A stretch of 64,000 nucleotides of DNA from Acidimicrobiales bacterium (GTDB lineage: Bacteria > Actinomycetota > Acidimicrobiia > Acidimicrobiales > SZUA-35). Below the pieces are notes generated by a model. It saw only the letters and a program-made list of their open reading frames with translations, searched no databases and was not told the origin of the DNA. A program made the position numbers and the translations under genes. Location of the stretch: the NCBI GenBank assembly GCA_028285495.1, contig JANQPB010000024.1, forward strand, positions 1 through 64,000, given 5' to 3'. Below, piece by piece: positions 33,858 through 42,328 of this stretch (position 1 is its first letter; each line of letters starts with the position of its first letter).

Positions 33858-34280
33858 ATGACCGAGCTGGGACCGGACGGCTTCGACTTCTGGTTGGGCC
33901 ACTGGGACTGCGCCTTCGACGGCGGCCACGCCACCAACACGATCACCCGGGTCCTCGGCGGCCACGTCGTCGAGGAGCGGTTCGAGGTCGACACGCCCCG
34001 GCGCTGGTCCGGCATGAGCGTCTCGGTCTTCGATCCGCATCGGCCGCGGTGGCACCAGACATGGGTCGACGAGGCCGGCGCCTACTGGCACTTCGTCGGC
34101 GGTCTGGTCGACGGGCACCCGTCGTTCGGCACGGCCGAGCCGGTCGATGCCGACGAGCTCTACAAGCGCATGGTCTTCACCGACATCACCGCTGAGGGCT
34201 TCGCCTGGCGCTGGGAGTCGTCCCCGGACCGGGAGACGTGGACGGTGAACTGGGAGATCGCCTACACCCGTCGGACGTAG
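33858..34280 (+). CDS. Small DUF1579-like protein
   Basis: A 140-residue soluble protein beginning with DGFDFWLGHWDCAFDGG; the FWLGxWD motif followed by beta strands (HVVEERFEVD, GMSVSVFDPHRPRWHQTWVDE, FAWRWESSPDRETWTVNWEI) is typical of DUF1579 and related calycin-like proteins. No catalytic site is known. The ATG at 33858 gives the normal family start. It lies about 90 bases after the CoA-transferase operon and is convergent with the EamA gene. Confidence 0.75.
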   Translation: MTELGPDGFDFWLGHWDCAFDGGHATNTITRVLGGHVVEERFEVDTPRRWSGMSVSVFDPHRPRWHQTWVDEAGAYWHFVGGLVDGHPSFGTAEPVDADELYKRMVFTDITAEGFAWRWESSPDRETWTVNWEIAYTRRT

Positions 34281-34302
34281 GCCGGCGCGACCTGGCCGGA
34301 CA

Positions 34303-35178
34303 CTAGTTCCGGACCAGCAAGGCCAGGGCGCCGAGCACGATCGCCATCCCCGCCACCTGGAGGGCGTTGACCGTCTCTCCGTCGAGCACCGCGGCGGCCA
34401 ACGCCACCGACACCACGGGGCTGAACAGCGTCAGCTCCGAGATCAGCGCCAGCGGCACCCGGGGATGTGACCAGTTCATCAACAGGTGCCCGGTACCGGG
34501 GATGGCGACCATGGCCGGGATCCACCACCACTTGCCCGGGCCGGGGTCGAACCCGCCGGAGAACACGAGCGCCACCGGCACCATCACCGCCGTGCTGAAC
34601 AGCAGGGAGAGGCCCTGGTACTCGAACGCGCCGAGGACGCGGCGGGCCTGCTTGGAGCCGACGAAGTAGAGGGTCCAGGTGGCGAGGGCGCCGACCGCCA
34701 GCAGGTCGCCGGCCGGGCTCCACGACGGCGACTCGCTCGAGCCGAACACCACCAGCCCGACCCCGGCCAGGGCGACGGCGGCGAGCGCCGCCTCGGCCCG
34801 GGTCACCGTCTCGCCGAACCGGCGGGAGAAGAAGGCGAGGATCGCCACCGGCTGGAGGGCGATGATCATGGTGGCGTTGGCCACCGTCGTCAGCTGGATG
34901 GCCGAGAAGAACAGCGCCAGCTGGACCCCGAAGGCCAGTCCGCCGGGCGCGGCGGCCCGCAGGCCGGCGGCGGTCACCCGGTTCCCCATCAACAGGAACA
35001 CCCCGACGTAGAGCGCGGCGGCCAGCCAGGCCCGGTGGAACGCGAGGATCGGGCCCTCGATGTCGGACGCCTTGGCCACGACGCTGCCGACCCCCATCAG
35101 GGTCACGGCGCCGGTGACGGCGGCCAGGCCGCGGGGGTCGGTCGAGGTCGACGCTGCGGCTCGATCGGGAGCGGTCAC
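34303..35178 (-). CDS. EamA/DMT-family transporter
   Basis: A 291-residue membrane protein with ten hydrophobic segments in two repeated EamA halves (first half includes VGSVVAKASDIEGPILAFHRAWLA and ATMIIALQPVAILAFFSRR; second half includes ATWTLYFVGSKQARRVLGAFEY and LISELTLFSPVVSVALAA). Such transporters export or take up metabolites. Substrate unknown. The leader between it and menB contains a strong stem structure. Length is normal. Confidence 0.9.
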   Translation of the reverse strand: MTAPDRAAASTSTDPRGLAAVTGAVTLMGVGSVVAKASDIEGPILAFHRAWLAAALYVGVFLLMGNRVTAAGLRAAAPGGLAFGVQLALFFSAIQLTTVANATMIIALQPVAILAFFSRRFGETVTRAEAALAAVALAGVGLVVFGSSESPSWSPAGDLLAVGALATWTLYFVGSKQARRVLGAFEYQGLSLLFSTAVMVPVALVFSGGFDPGPGKWWWIPAMVAIPGTGHLLMNWSHPRVPLALISELTLFSPVVSVALAAAVLDGETVNALQVAGMAIVLGALALLVRN

Positions 35179-35303
35179 CGGCTCTCCGAGGCGAGCGTTA
35201 ACGGAAAGTCCTGGGTCATTCTTCCCGAGTTGTCACGAAAGCCGACCCGGCGGCGTCTATGTAGATACAAGGACGTGCGCTGTTGTGGCAGCGGCGTCCG
35301 TGA

Positions 35304-35395
35304 GAGCGACCACCCACCGACGGAAGCGGGCGCGGCGGACCGACACCTGTCACCCGTTCCGAGGAATGGGTACTCCGCCGGTGGGTGGTCGACTC
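35304..35395 (+). ncRNA. Candidate structured RNA of unknown class
   Basis: Perfect 13-bp arms (35307-35319 and 35379-35391) close a 59-base region; three more pairs follow outside after one bulged base. Inside, a 5-bp stem (35335-35339 with 35374-35378) stacks on the outer helix, and an 8-bp hairpin (35352-35359 with 35364-35371, loop CGAG) lies within. One pair of that hairpin is G-U on the plus strand and would be a C-A mismatch on the minus strand, which favours plus-strand RNA. It lies between menB (minus) and the EamA gene (minus), so it could also be part of the menB 3' end. I do not recognise a known riboswitch. Confidence 0.4.
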
Positions 35396-35437
35396 GTTTC
35401 CGGCCTCCCGCCGTCGCCGTGGCCACCCGAGGCCCGG

Positions 35438-36367
35438 TCAGTAGTACCAGGGGAACCTCGACCAGTCGGGGTCTCGCTTCTCCAGGAACGCGTCGCGACC
35501 CTCCCTGGCCTCGTCGGTCATGTAGATCAGCCGGGTGCTCTCCCCGGCGTAGACCTGCTGGCCGACCAGGCCGTCATCGATCAGGTTGAAGGCGAACTTG
35601 GCCATCCGCTGGGCCGTCGGGCTCTTGCGGCACACCTCGGCCGCCCACTCGAGCGCCTCGCCCTCCAGGTCGGTGTGGGGCACGACGGCGTTGACGACGC
35701 CCTGGTGGAACGCCTGGTCGGCCGTGTAGGTCTTGCCGAGGAAGAAGATCTCCCTGGCCACCTTCTGGCCGACCTGGCGGGCGAGGTAGGCCGAGCCGAA
35801 CCCGGCGTCGACCGAGGCGACGTCGGTGTCGGTCTGCTTGAACCGGGCGTGCTCGGCCGAGGCCAGGGTCAGGTCGCAGACGACGTGCAGTGAGTGACCG
35901 CCGCCGGCGGCCCAACCGGGCACGACGGCGATCACCACCTTGGGCATGAACCGGATCAGTCGCTGCACCTCGAGGATGTGCAGCCGCCCGGCCCTGGCCG
36001 GATCGATGTGCTCGGCCCCCTCCTGGTTCACCCCGTCCTCGTCGGCGGTCGTGTAGCGGTAGCCGTCGCGGCCCCGGATCCGCTGGTCGCCGCCCGAGCA
36101 GAAGGCCCAGCCGCCGTCGCGGGGGCTCGGACCGTTGCCGGTGAGCAGCACGCAGCCGACATCGCTCCACTGCCTGGCGTGGTCGAGGGCGGTGTAGAGC
36201 TCGTCGACCGTGTGGGGGCGGAAGGCGTTGCGGACCTCGGGGCGGTCGAACGCCACCCGCACCGCCCCGATCCCCTTCGCCCGGTGGTACGTGACGTCGG
36301 TGAAGTCGAAGCCGGGCACCTCCTCCCACCGCTCGGGGTCGAAGATCTCGGACACGGGGGATGCCAC
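35438..36367 (-). CDS. menB: 1,4-dihydroxy-2-naphthoyl-CoA synthase MenB
   Basis: A 309-residue crotonase-fold enzyme that closes the naphthoquinone ring in menaquinone synthesis. MenB-specific features are DVTYHRAKGIGAVRVAFDRPEVRNAFRP (first half of the fold), FCSGGDQRIRGRDGY, VVIAVVPGWAAGGGHSLHVVCDL, SVDAGFGSAYLARQVGQK and the ending DWSRFPWYY. The GTG at 36367 starts the protein (VASPVSEIFDP). No other men genes are nearby. It is divergent from the AAA ATPase with 80 bases between. Confidence 0.96.
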   Translation of the reverse strand: MASPVSEIFDPERWEEVPGFDFTDVTYHRAKGIGAVRVAFDRPEVRNAFRPHTVDELYTALDHARQWSDVGCVLLTGNGPSPRDGGWAFCSGGDQRIRGRDGYRYTTADEDGVNQEGAEHIDPARAGRLHILEVQRLIRFMPKVVIAVVPGWAAGGGHSLHVVCDLTLASAEHARFKQTDTDVASVDAGFGSAYLARQVGQKVAREIFFLGKTYTADQAFHQGVVNAVVPHTDLEGEALEWAAEVCRKSPTAQRMAKFAFNLIDDGLVGQQVYAGESTRLIYMTDEAREGRDAFLEKRDPDWSRFPWYY

Positions 36368-36447
36368 CGGCTACTCCTCGGGTTTGCTGGCCGACTCGGG
36401 CCGAACCGGCCCCACGGCACCGTAGCCGGCGCCTATGGTCGCGGACC

Positions 36448-37953
36448 ATGAGCGACACCCCCGCACCGCCATCGGGCGACGCTTCGCCAGGCGGCGACGG
36501 CGACGATGGCTCCGGTTCGGCCGCCGCCGGCGAGGGTCCGAGCGACGCCGATCTGCTGGCCTTCGCCCGGGCCTGGACGGCCATGGCCGAGCGGGTGAAC
36601 CAGTTGGTGCCGCCGTCGACCGAGCTGGCCGAGCGGGTGCGGGACCACCTCGGTGTCGACCCCGCCGAGCTGCCCTCGGTCGGCGAGCACCTGCCGACCG
36701 TCGAGCGGCCCAACCTCCAGCTGGCCCTCGACCGGCTCGTCGATGGCCAGCCCCACGCCGAGGTGATCGGGCTCTCGCCCGAGATCGCGCACTACGGGGG
36801 CTTCTCGCTCGCCGCCATGCTGGCCGGTCGCTTCCGGGGCCCGGCCGAGCCCGTGCCGCCGTCGTACGACCAGGTACCGATCGGCGTCGATCGGAACCTC
36901 CGCTGCGTCGCCGCCGGCCTCTGGCTGCTGCGTCACGACGGCGAGCCGGTCGTCATCGGGCTGGTGCCCCGGGAGCGCCACGGGCCGCCCGGCACCGGTG
37001 GGCTCCGGGTCGAGGTGTTCGCCGAGCGGGCCGAGACCGCTCAGACGACGTCCGAGGTGCTCGGCGAGCTGCGGCGCCAGGTGAACGTCTACCGGGGCCA
37101 GGTGCTCGGGTTCTCCCACGGCGAGTACGGCGACTTCGGTCTGCGGTTCCTCGAGCGGCCGACGATCACCGGCGCCGAGGTCATCCTCGCCGACGGCCTG
37201 CTGGCGTCGATCGAGCACCACACGATCGGCGTCGGCGAGCGGGCCGGCGAGCTGGCGGCGCGGGGCCAGCACCTCCGTCGGGGACTGCTCCTCTACGGCC
37301 CGCCGGGCACCGGCAAGACCCACACGATCGGCCATCTGATGTCGGCGATGCCCGAGCGGACGGCGGTCGTCCTCCAGGGCCCGAGCGTCGGCGCCCTCGG
37401 CCAGGCGGCGGCGATCGTCCGGGCCCTTCCGCCGGCGATGCTGGTCATCGAGGATGTCGACCTGATCGCCAGCGAGCGGTTCATGGGCGGCATGGAGGGA
37501 ACCAATCCGCTGATGTTCCAGCTGCTCAACGAGATGGACGGCCTCAGCGTCACCGACGACGTGCTGTTCGTGCTCACCACCAACCGGGTCGACGTGCTCG
37601 AGTCGGCGCTGGTCGCCCGCCCCGGCCGGATCGACCATGCGGTCGAGATCGGCCTGCCGGACGACGACGGCCGGAGGCGCCTGCTCCGGCTCTACCTGCA
37701 GCCGACCGGCCACACGGTCACCGACCTCGATGTGGTGGTCGACCGGACCGCCGGCGTCACCGCCTCGTTCATCAAGGAGCTCGTCCGCCGTGCCGTCCAC
37801 CTCGGCGTCGACGCCGGTCGAGAGGTCGACGACGCCATCCTCGGCGCCGCGGTCACCGATCTGCTCGACGGCACCGTTCCCGCGGTCCGAGCTGCGCTCG
37901 GCGCGGCCGACGGCCTCGATGGTCACGGCGACGCCGGCCGACCCGGCGGCTGA
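36448..37953 (+). CDS. AAA ATPase (classical AAA clade) with an unknown N-terminal domain
   Basis: A 501-residue protein. The AAA core spans about 255-460: Walker A GPPGTGKT at residues 284-291, Walker B MLVIEDVDLI, second region LLNEMDGLSVTDDVLFVLTTN (sensor 1) and ARPGRIDHAVEIGLPD with the Arg finger, then a small helical lid (TASFIKELVRRAVHLG). This is the FtsH/Cdc48/spastin-type clade. The first 240 residues (acidic tail, then a mixed domain with VIGLSPEIAHYGGFSLAAMLAG) match nothing I know and probably bind the target. No protease domain is present. It is divergent from menB. Confidence 0.85.
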   Translation: MSDTPAPPSGDASPGGDGDDGSGSAAAGEGPSDADLLAFARAWTAMAERVNQLVPPSTELAERVRDHLGVDPAELPSVGEHLPTVERPNLQLALDRLVDGQPHAEVIGLSPEIAHYGGFSLAAMLAGRFRGPAEPVPPSYDQVPIGVDRNLRCVAAGLWLLRHDGEPVVIGLVPRERHGPPGTGGLRVEVFAERAETAQTTSEVLGELRRQVNVYRGQVLGFSHGEYGDFGLRFLERPTITGAEVILADGLLASIEHHTIGVGERAGELAARGQHLRRGLLLYGPPGTGKTHTIGHLMSAMPERTAVVLQGPSVGALGQAAAIVRALPPAMLVIEDVDLIASERFMGGMEGTNPLMFQLLNEMDGLSVTDDVLFVLTTNRVDVLESALVARPGRIDHAVEIGLPDDDGRRRLLRLYLQPTGHTVTDLDVVVDRTAGVTASFIKELVRRAVHLGVDAGREVDDAILGAAVTDLLDGTVPAVRAALGAADGLDGHGDAGRPGG

Positions 37954-38030
37954 TCGACGGCCGCCCCGCCCGATCACCCGCAGCGGGACACCGCCCGAGC
38001 GCCCGGCGGCGCCGGGCGCTCCGGCCGGCC

Positions 38031-38882
38031 ATGGTCGATACTGGACACGTGGATGACGGGCAGCGGAGCGACATCCGACCGGTGCCGTTCCTTCCCCAGG
38101 GGCGGGCGGACCTCCAGGTCGAGGCGGTCGACCTGGCCGACGTCGAGCGTCGCCGCCGGCGGGTGCTGCCGGACGAGACCCCCGAACGGCCCGACTTCGA
38201 GTGCCTGTTGATCGTGCGGGCCGGCAGCGGCCGCCACACCGTCGACTTCCAACGCATCCCGTTGCTCCCCGGTCGGATCGTCCGGGTGCGGTCCGGTCAG
38301 GTCCAGCAGTGGTCGGCCGCCGGTGGCCTCGGGGCCAGGGTCGTGATCGCCAGGCGCTCCGGTGGCCGGCCGTGGCTCGTCGGCGACCCGGTGTTCTGCG
38401 ACCTCGACGACGACCTGCGTGGCGTCGTCGACGACCTGGTCGACGCACTGGTCACGGCCCAGCGGCGGCCGGGCAGCGCAGCGATCGGGGCCGGGATCTG
38501 GACGGCGCTCGTCGGCGTGTTCGACCTGGTGGCGGTCGACCGGGATCGACCATTGCCCGAGCCCTATCTCGCCTTCCGTCGGGCCATCGAGATCGAGCCG
38601 GGCCGCAGCCGCAACGTGGTCGATCACGTTGCCGACCTCGGCTGGTCCGAGCGGTCGATCCGTCGGGCCTGCCTGGAGGTCACCGGCCTGACCCCGAAGC
38701 AACTGCTCGACCAGCGGCTGGTGCTCGAGGCCAAGCGGTTGCTGGCCTACACCGATCGGTCGGCGGCGTCGATCGGGGCCGAGCTCGGCTTCGGCGACGC
38801 CACCAACTTCCAGAAGTACTTCCAGCGCCTCGCCGGCGAGTCGCCCCGATCGTTCCGCCGTTCGCTCGCCCCGCTCGCCTGA
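38031..38882 (+). CDS. AraC-family transcriptional regulator
   Basis: A 283-residue regulator with a cupin-like N-terminal sensor (FECLLIVRAGSGRHTVDF, LLPGRIVRVRSGQVQQW) and a C-terminal double helix-turn-helix (NVVDHVADLGWSERSIRRAC then LAYTDRSAASIGAELGFGDATNFQKYFQRLAGESPRSFRR, the AraC signature in its second half). The ATG at 38031 is the first start after the AAA gene; a GTG at 38049 is possible. It is 77 bases after the AAA gene and may be co-transcribed or control it. Confidence 0.9.
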   Translation: MVDTGHVDDGQRSDIRPVPFLPQGRADLQVEAVDLADVERRRRRVLPDETPERPDFECLLIVRAGSGRHTVDFQRIPLLPGRIVRVRSGQVQQWSAAGGLGARVVIARRSGGRPWLVGDPVFCDLDDDLRGVVDDLVDALVTAQRRPGSAAIGAGIWTALVGVFDLVAVDRDRPLPEPYLAFRRAIEIEPGRSRNVVDHVADLGWSERSIRRACLEVTGLTPKQLLDQRLVLEAKRLLAYTDRSAASIGAELGFGDATNFQKYFQRLAGESPRSFRRSLAPLA

Positions 38883-38918
38883 CCGGACGGCCGCCGGGGC
38901 CGACCCTACACTTCGGGC

Positions 38919-40250
38919 ATGGAGGGGCGGCGCCGAGGTGCGCAGTCGACGATCGCGGCCGGTCCGCCGGTCCGGTCGGCCTCGTCGACGGGGCGCCCGG
39001 CGATGGCGGCGGGGCTGCTGCTCGGGCTGGTGGCGTTGCTCGCTGGCGCGTGCACCAACCCCGCCAGGGTCGACGAGCGGGGCGTTGTGTCCTCCCCTGG
39101 CCAGCTGCGCTGGCGCCCGGCGGTCGACGAGGTGGTGTGTGACGGCGTCGAGCGGCCGGTGGGGACGATCGAGCAGGCCGACGGCGGCGAGGTCGTCGAG
39201 CTGACCAGCCCCATGCCGGTCGAGCTCGACGAGCTGAGGTCCGGCGACGACGGGACAGCCATGGTGCGATGGTCGTGTGAGCCGTCCGAGGCCGAGCTCC
39301 GCTGGGAGCTGGTGGCGACCGGGGCCGACAGCGGCCGGACGGTCGGCTTCTCGCTCACCGGAGCCCCGGTCCCGGTCGATGCCGAGCCCCTGGTGGTGAG
39401 CTTCGTCGACGCCGCCGCCGGCGGCGGGGGCGACGTGGTCTGCGACGGCGGCGGCCACGAGGTCGCCGTGGTCACCGGGTTCGGCCCGGGCGAGCCGGTC
39501 GAGGTCGACACCGACCGGCGGGGCGCGATCGTCGACGACCGGGCCGATGGCGACGGCAACCTGTTCGTGTGGTGGAGCTGCCGGCCCGACGACGTCGGCC
39601 AGGCGTGGGACGTCGTCCTCACCGCCCCCGACTCCGATCGAGCGGTGACCCTGGCCCTGACCGGCCTCGACGCCGGCCTCGACCGGCCGCTGGCCCTCGA
39701 GCGGGCGTTGTCGGAGGTGCCCTGCGACGGTCGGGCGGTCACCCTGGCCACCGTCACCGGACTGTTCCCGTTCGAGGTCGTGACCTTCACCGCTCCGGGC
39801 GCCGACGGCCTGCGCGACGGACGGGCCGACAGCGTCGGCCAGCTCGATCTGCGATGGCAGTGCGACTTCCCCGACATCGGCACCACCTGGCGGCTCGCGG
39901 CGAGCGCAACCGAGACCGGGCGCTCGATCGGCCTGACGTTCACCGGGGTGGCCGGTGACCCGACCGAGCCGGCCACCGTCGACCTGGTGGAGACGCCGTT
40001 CGTGTGCGACGGGGACCGCCGACCGGTGGCCGAGCTGTCGGATCTCACCCCCGGTGAGTTCGTCGACTTCTCCTCACCCCAGAGCGACGAGCTCCGGGAG
40101 GGGCGTGCCACCGGGGGCGAGCTGACGGTCAACTGGCAGTGCGACGACGACGATCTCGCCGGCGGCGACCGCACGGTCTGGGAGGTCACGGCGACCGGCC
40201 GCGAGTCGGGCCGCTCGGCGACGTTCGAGATCGTCGGCGTCCGGGCCTGA
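38919..40250 (+). CDS. Lipoprotein with four internal Cys-pair repeats
   Basis: A 443-residue secreted protein. A basic N terminus and hydrophobic stretch (AAGLLLGLVALLAGAC) end in the lipobox LAGAC, so Cys at about 45 should carry lipid. The rest holds four repeats of about 90 residues, each opening with V-x-CDG, containing a W-x-C about 45 residues later (MVRWSC, FVWWSC, DLRWQC, TVNWQC) and closing with SGR-type and F-x-x-x-G strands (ADSGRTVGFSLTG, ATETGRSIGLTFTG). One disulfide per repeat is likely. Family not recognised; a beta-sandwich adhesin or binding protein is plausible. Confidence 0.8.
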   Translation: MEGRRRGAQSTIAAGPPVRSASSTGRPAMAAGLLLGLVALLAGACTNPARVDERGVVSSPGQLRWRPAVDEVVCDGVERPVGTIEQADGGEVVELTSPMPVELDELRSGDDGTAMVRWSCEPSEAELRWELVATGADSGRTVGFSLTGAPVPVDAEPLVVSFVDAAAGGGGDVVCDGGGHEVAVVTGFGPGEPVEVDTDRRGAIVDDRADGDGNLFVWWSCRPDDVGQAWDVVLTAPDSDRAVTLALTGLDAGLDRPLALERALSEVPCDGRAVTLATVTGLFPFEVVTFTAPGADGLRDGRADSVGQLDLRWQCDFPDIGTTWRLAASATETGRSIGLTFTGVAGDPTEPATVDLVETPFVCDGDRRPVAELSDLTPGEFVDFSSPQSDELREGRATGGELTVNWQCDDDDLAGGDRTVWEVTATGRESGRSATFEIVGVRA

Positions 40251-40252
40251 TC

Positions 40253-40272
40253 GCCGGGCGCGGGAGCCCGGC
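40253..40272. terminator. Hairpin between convergent genes
   Basis: GCCGGGC and GCCCGGC arms with a 6-base loop lie three bases after the lipoprotein stop and just before the nitroreductase stop. It could end transcription in both directions; no T-run is present. Confidence 0.5.
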
Positions 40273-40277
40273 CTCGC

Positions 40278-40928
40278 CTACTCGGGCTTGATCGGGTTCT
40301 TGTAGGTGTCGAGGTAGGTGATGTGGTGCACCGGGTCACGGGTGGCCGGCTTGAAGTCGGTGCCCTTGGTGTAGGCGACGGGAAGCAGCGCGGCCTGGGT
40401 CATGTGCGGCGGGATCCCGAGCAGCTCGGCCGCCTCCTGCTCCTTCATCAGGTGCAGGGTGGTGTAGGTGCTCCCGAGGCCACGGCTGCGCAGCGCGAGC
40501 TGGAAGCTCCAGATGGCGGGGATGATCGAGCCGAAGAGCCCGGCCGAGGTGTTGGTGGTGTCGTCGTCGACCCGACCGATGATCAGGGGGATCACCATCA
40601 CCGGCACCTCGCCGAGCTTCTGGGCCAGGAAGTTGGCCGAGTCCATCACCCGATCGGTTTGCGAGCCGGCCTCGACCGTCTTGGCCGCCTCGGCCAGGTA
40701 GGCCCCGCCGGCCTCCCGGTACAGCTCGGCCAGCGCCTCCTTCTTCTCGGCGTCGCGGACGACCATCCAGCGCCACCCCTGGCGGTTGGAGCCGGTCGGG
40801 GCCTGGACGGCGAGCTGGAGGCACTCGAGCAGCACGTCGTCCGGCACCTCGCGCTCGAAGTCGAGCCGCTTGCGGACGGCACGGGTCGTGGACAGCAGGG
40901 CATCGGTCTGGGCCAGGTCGAACTCCAT
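40278..40928 (-). CDS. Nitroreductase-family oxidoreductase
   Basis: A 216-residue FMN-dependent nitroreductase-fold protein: TTRAVRKRLDFEREVPDDVL (FMN phosphate Arg region), APTGSNRQGWRWMVVRD, AIWSFQLALRSRGLGSTYTT and LLGIPPHMTQAALLPVAYT (Gly-Ile-Pro then the second FMN contact). It reduces nitro compounds or quinones with NAD(P)H; the true substrate is unknown. ATG at 40928 gives the common family start. It is convergent with the lipoprotein gene and followed upstream by an MFS gene on the same strand with about 60 bases between. Confidence 0.92.
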   Translation of the reverse strand: MEFDLAQTDALLSTTRAVRKRLDFEREVPDDVLLECLQLAVQAPTGSNRQGWRWMVVRDAEKKEALAELYREAGGAYLAEAAKTVEAGSQTDRVMDSANFLAQKLGEVPVMVIPLIIGRVDDDTTNTSAGLFGSIIPAIWSFQLALRSRGLGSTYTTLHLMKEQEAAELLGIPPHMTQAALLPVAYTKGTDFKPATRDPVHHITYLDTYKNPIKPE

Positions 40929-40988
40929 GGCCGTCAACCATGCTCGATGCCCGCCGCCCACGCCAGCCCGCCTGCGGCCGATGTGGCG

Positions 40989-42200
40989 TCAGGCCGCTCC
41001 GGACCGGAACGATCGCCAGAGCAGCAGGGCGCCGACGAGATGGAGCGACCCGGCCACCACGAACGACCAGCGGACCGACGACGCGTCGGCCACCGTCCCG
41101 GCCAGCAGCGCCCCAACGACGAACGAGGTCCGGGTGATCGAGCGGGAGGCGATCGCGGTGCGGCCAAGCCGGTCGTTGGGGGTGTGGCGCTGCACGAAGC
41201 CTCGCCCGATCGACAGCAGCACCCCGCCCGCGGCCCCGTTCAGCGCCCAGACGGCGACGAGGAACCACAGGTTCGGAGCCAACCCGCTGGCCAGCACCGT
41301 CACCGCGGCGGCCACGGCCGCCCCGGTGACGACCACTCGCCGACCGACCCGATCGCTCAGCCTCGGGGCCAGGAGGCTGGAGCCGGTGGCCCCGACCGCG
41401 GCGGCCGCCAGGACGACCCCGAAGACGAACCCGGAGCCGTCGAGCACGTCGGTGACCAGCAGCACGAGCAGGCTGAAGGCCCCGGCCGTGCCGAGGTGGA
41501 ACACGGCGATCCCGACGGTCAGCGGTCGCAGGAACGGGTGGTCCCGGATCCAGCGGAGGCCCTCGCCGATCTCGACCCGCAGCGGCGGGCGGTCGGCCGC
41601 CGCCGGTCCGGCCGGCGTCGGCTCGATCGTCGGCAGGCGGCGGAACGGCACCGTCGAGCCGAGGTAGCTGGCGGCGTCGAGCGCAAACGGCAGCCACGGC
41701 GTCACGCCGAAGGTCAGGGCCCCGACCGGGCCACCGGCGAAGTCGTTGGTCACGGTCTCGACCGAGGTGATGCGGCTGTTGGCCCGGTCGAGGTCGACCG
41801 GGCGCACCAGCTTCGGGAGGGTGGCCACCACCGACGGGTCGACCAGGATCTCGCCGACGGTGATGACATAGGCGACGACGAACAGGTGCCAGATCTCGAC
41901 GTTGCCGGTGACGATGCCAATCGCCAGCAGCGCCATCACCGCCGCCCGCCAGGTCTGGGTGGTCAGGATCAGCCGGCGCCGGTCGAGCCGGTCGACCAGC
42001 ACCCCGCCGACGAGGGCGAACGTGGTCCACGGCAGGAACTGGGCGGCGGTGACCCCGCTGACGGCCAGGGGCGAGGAGGTCAGCGTGACGGCCAGCAGCG
42101 GCAGGGCGGCCAGGCGAAGGCCGTCGCCGAGGTTCGTGACGAACGACGCCGTGAGCAGGGCCGAGAAGCCCGGCCCGAGTTCGGAGGTTCGTGGCCCCAT
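40989..42200 (-). CDS. MFS transporter, EntS-like
   Basis: A 403-residue MFS protein with twelve predicted helices. Features include FSALLTASFVTNLGDGLRLAALPLLAV, LVDRLDRRRLILTTQTWRA (motif A position), ANSRITSVETVTNDFAGGPVGAL and SRSITRTSFVVGALLAGT. This is the MFS_3/EntS-type group of efflux proteins. Substrate unknown. ATG at 42200 begins the protein (GPRTSELGPGF); the upstream reading is non-coding in character. It is divergent from lemA. Confidence 0.9.
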   Translation of the reverse strand: MGPRTSELGPGFSALLTASFVTNLGDGLRLAALPLLAVTLTSSPLAVSGVTAAQFLPWTTFALVGGVLVDRLDRRRLILTTQTWRAAVMALLAIGIVTGNVEIWHLFVVAYVITVGEILVDPSVVATLPKLVRPVDLDRANSRITSVETVTNDFAGGPVGALTFGVTPWLPFALDAASYLGSTVPFRRLPTIEPTPAGPAAADRPPLRVEIGEGLRWIRDHPFLRPLTVGIAVFHLGTAGAFSLLVLLVTDVLDGSGFVFGVVLAAAAVGATGSSLLAPRLSDRVGRRVVVTGAAVAAAVTVLASGLAPNLWFLVAVWALNGAAGGVLLSIGRGFVQRHTPNDRLGRTAIASRSITRTSFVVGALLAGTVADASSVRWSFVVAGSLHLVGALLLWRSFRSGAA

Positions 42201-42328
42201 GTCGCCAGGCGATCGTAGTCCGCGGGAACTCTCCCGACCGGGGCGACGTTGAGAGGGGACAGCGGAGAACCGCCGGTGGAGATAGCTCGGCCGTGGTGGC
42301 ATGCTGACCTCGGCAGAAAGGGAGTTCC

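Noticed and set aside
34281..34302. Hairpin ccggc/gccgg between two convergent genes as a terminator
   Set aside because: Only a five-base stem with no T-run, which is expected by chance at this GC content.
35175..35426. Minus-strand frame of 83 codons between menB and the EamA gene
   Set aside because: Weak third-position bias, no family resemblance and overlap with the strong stem structure.
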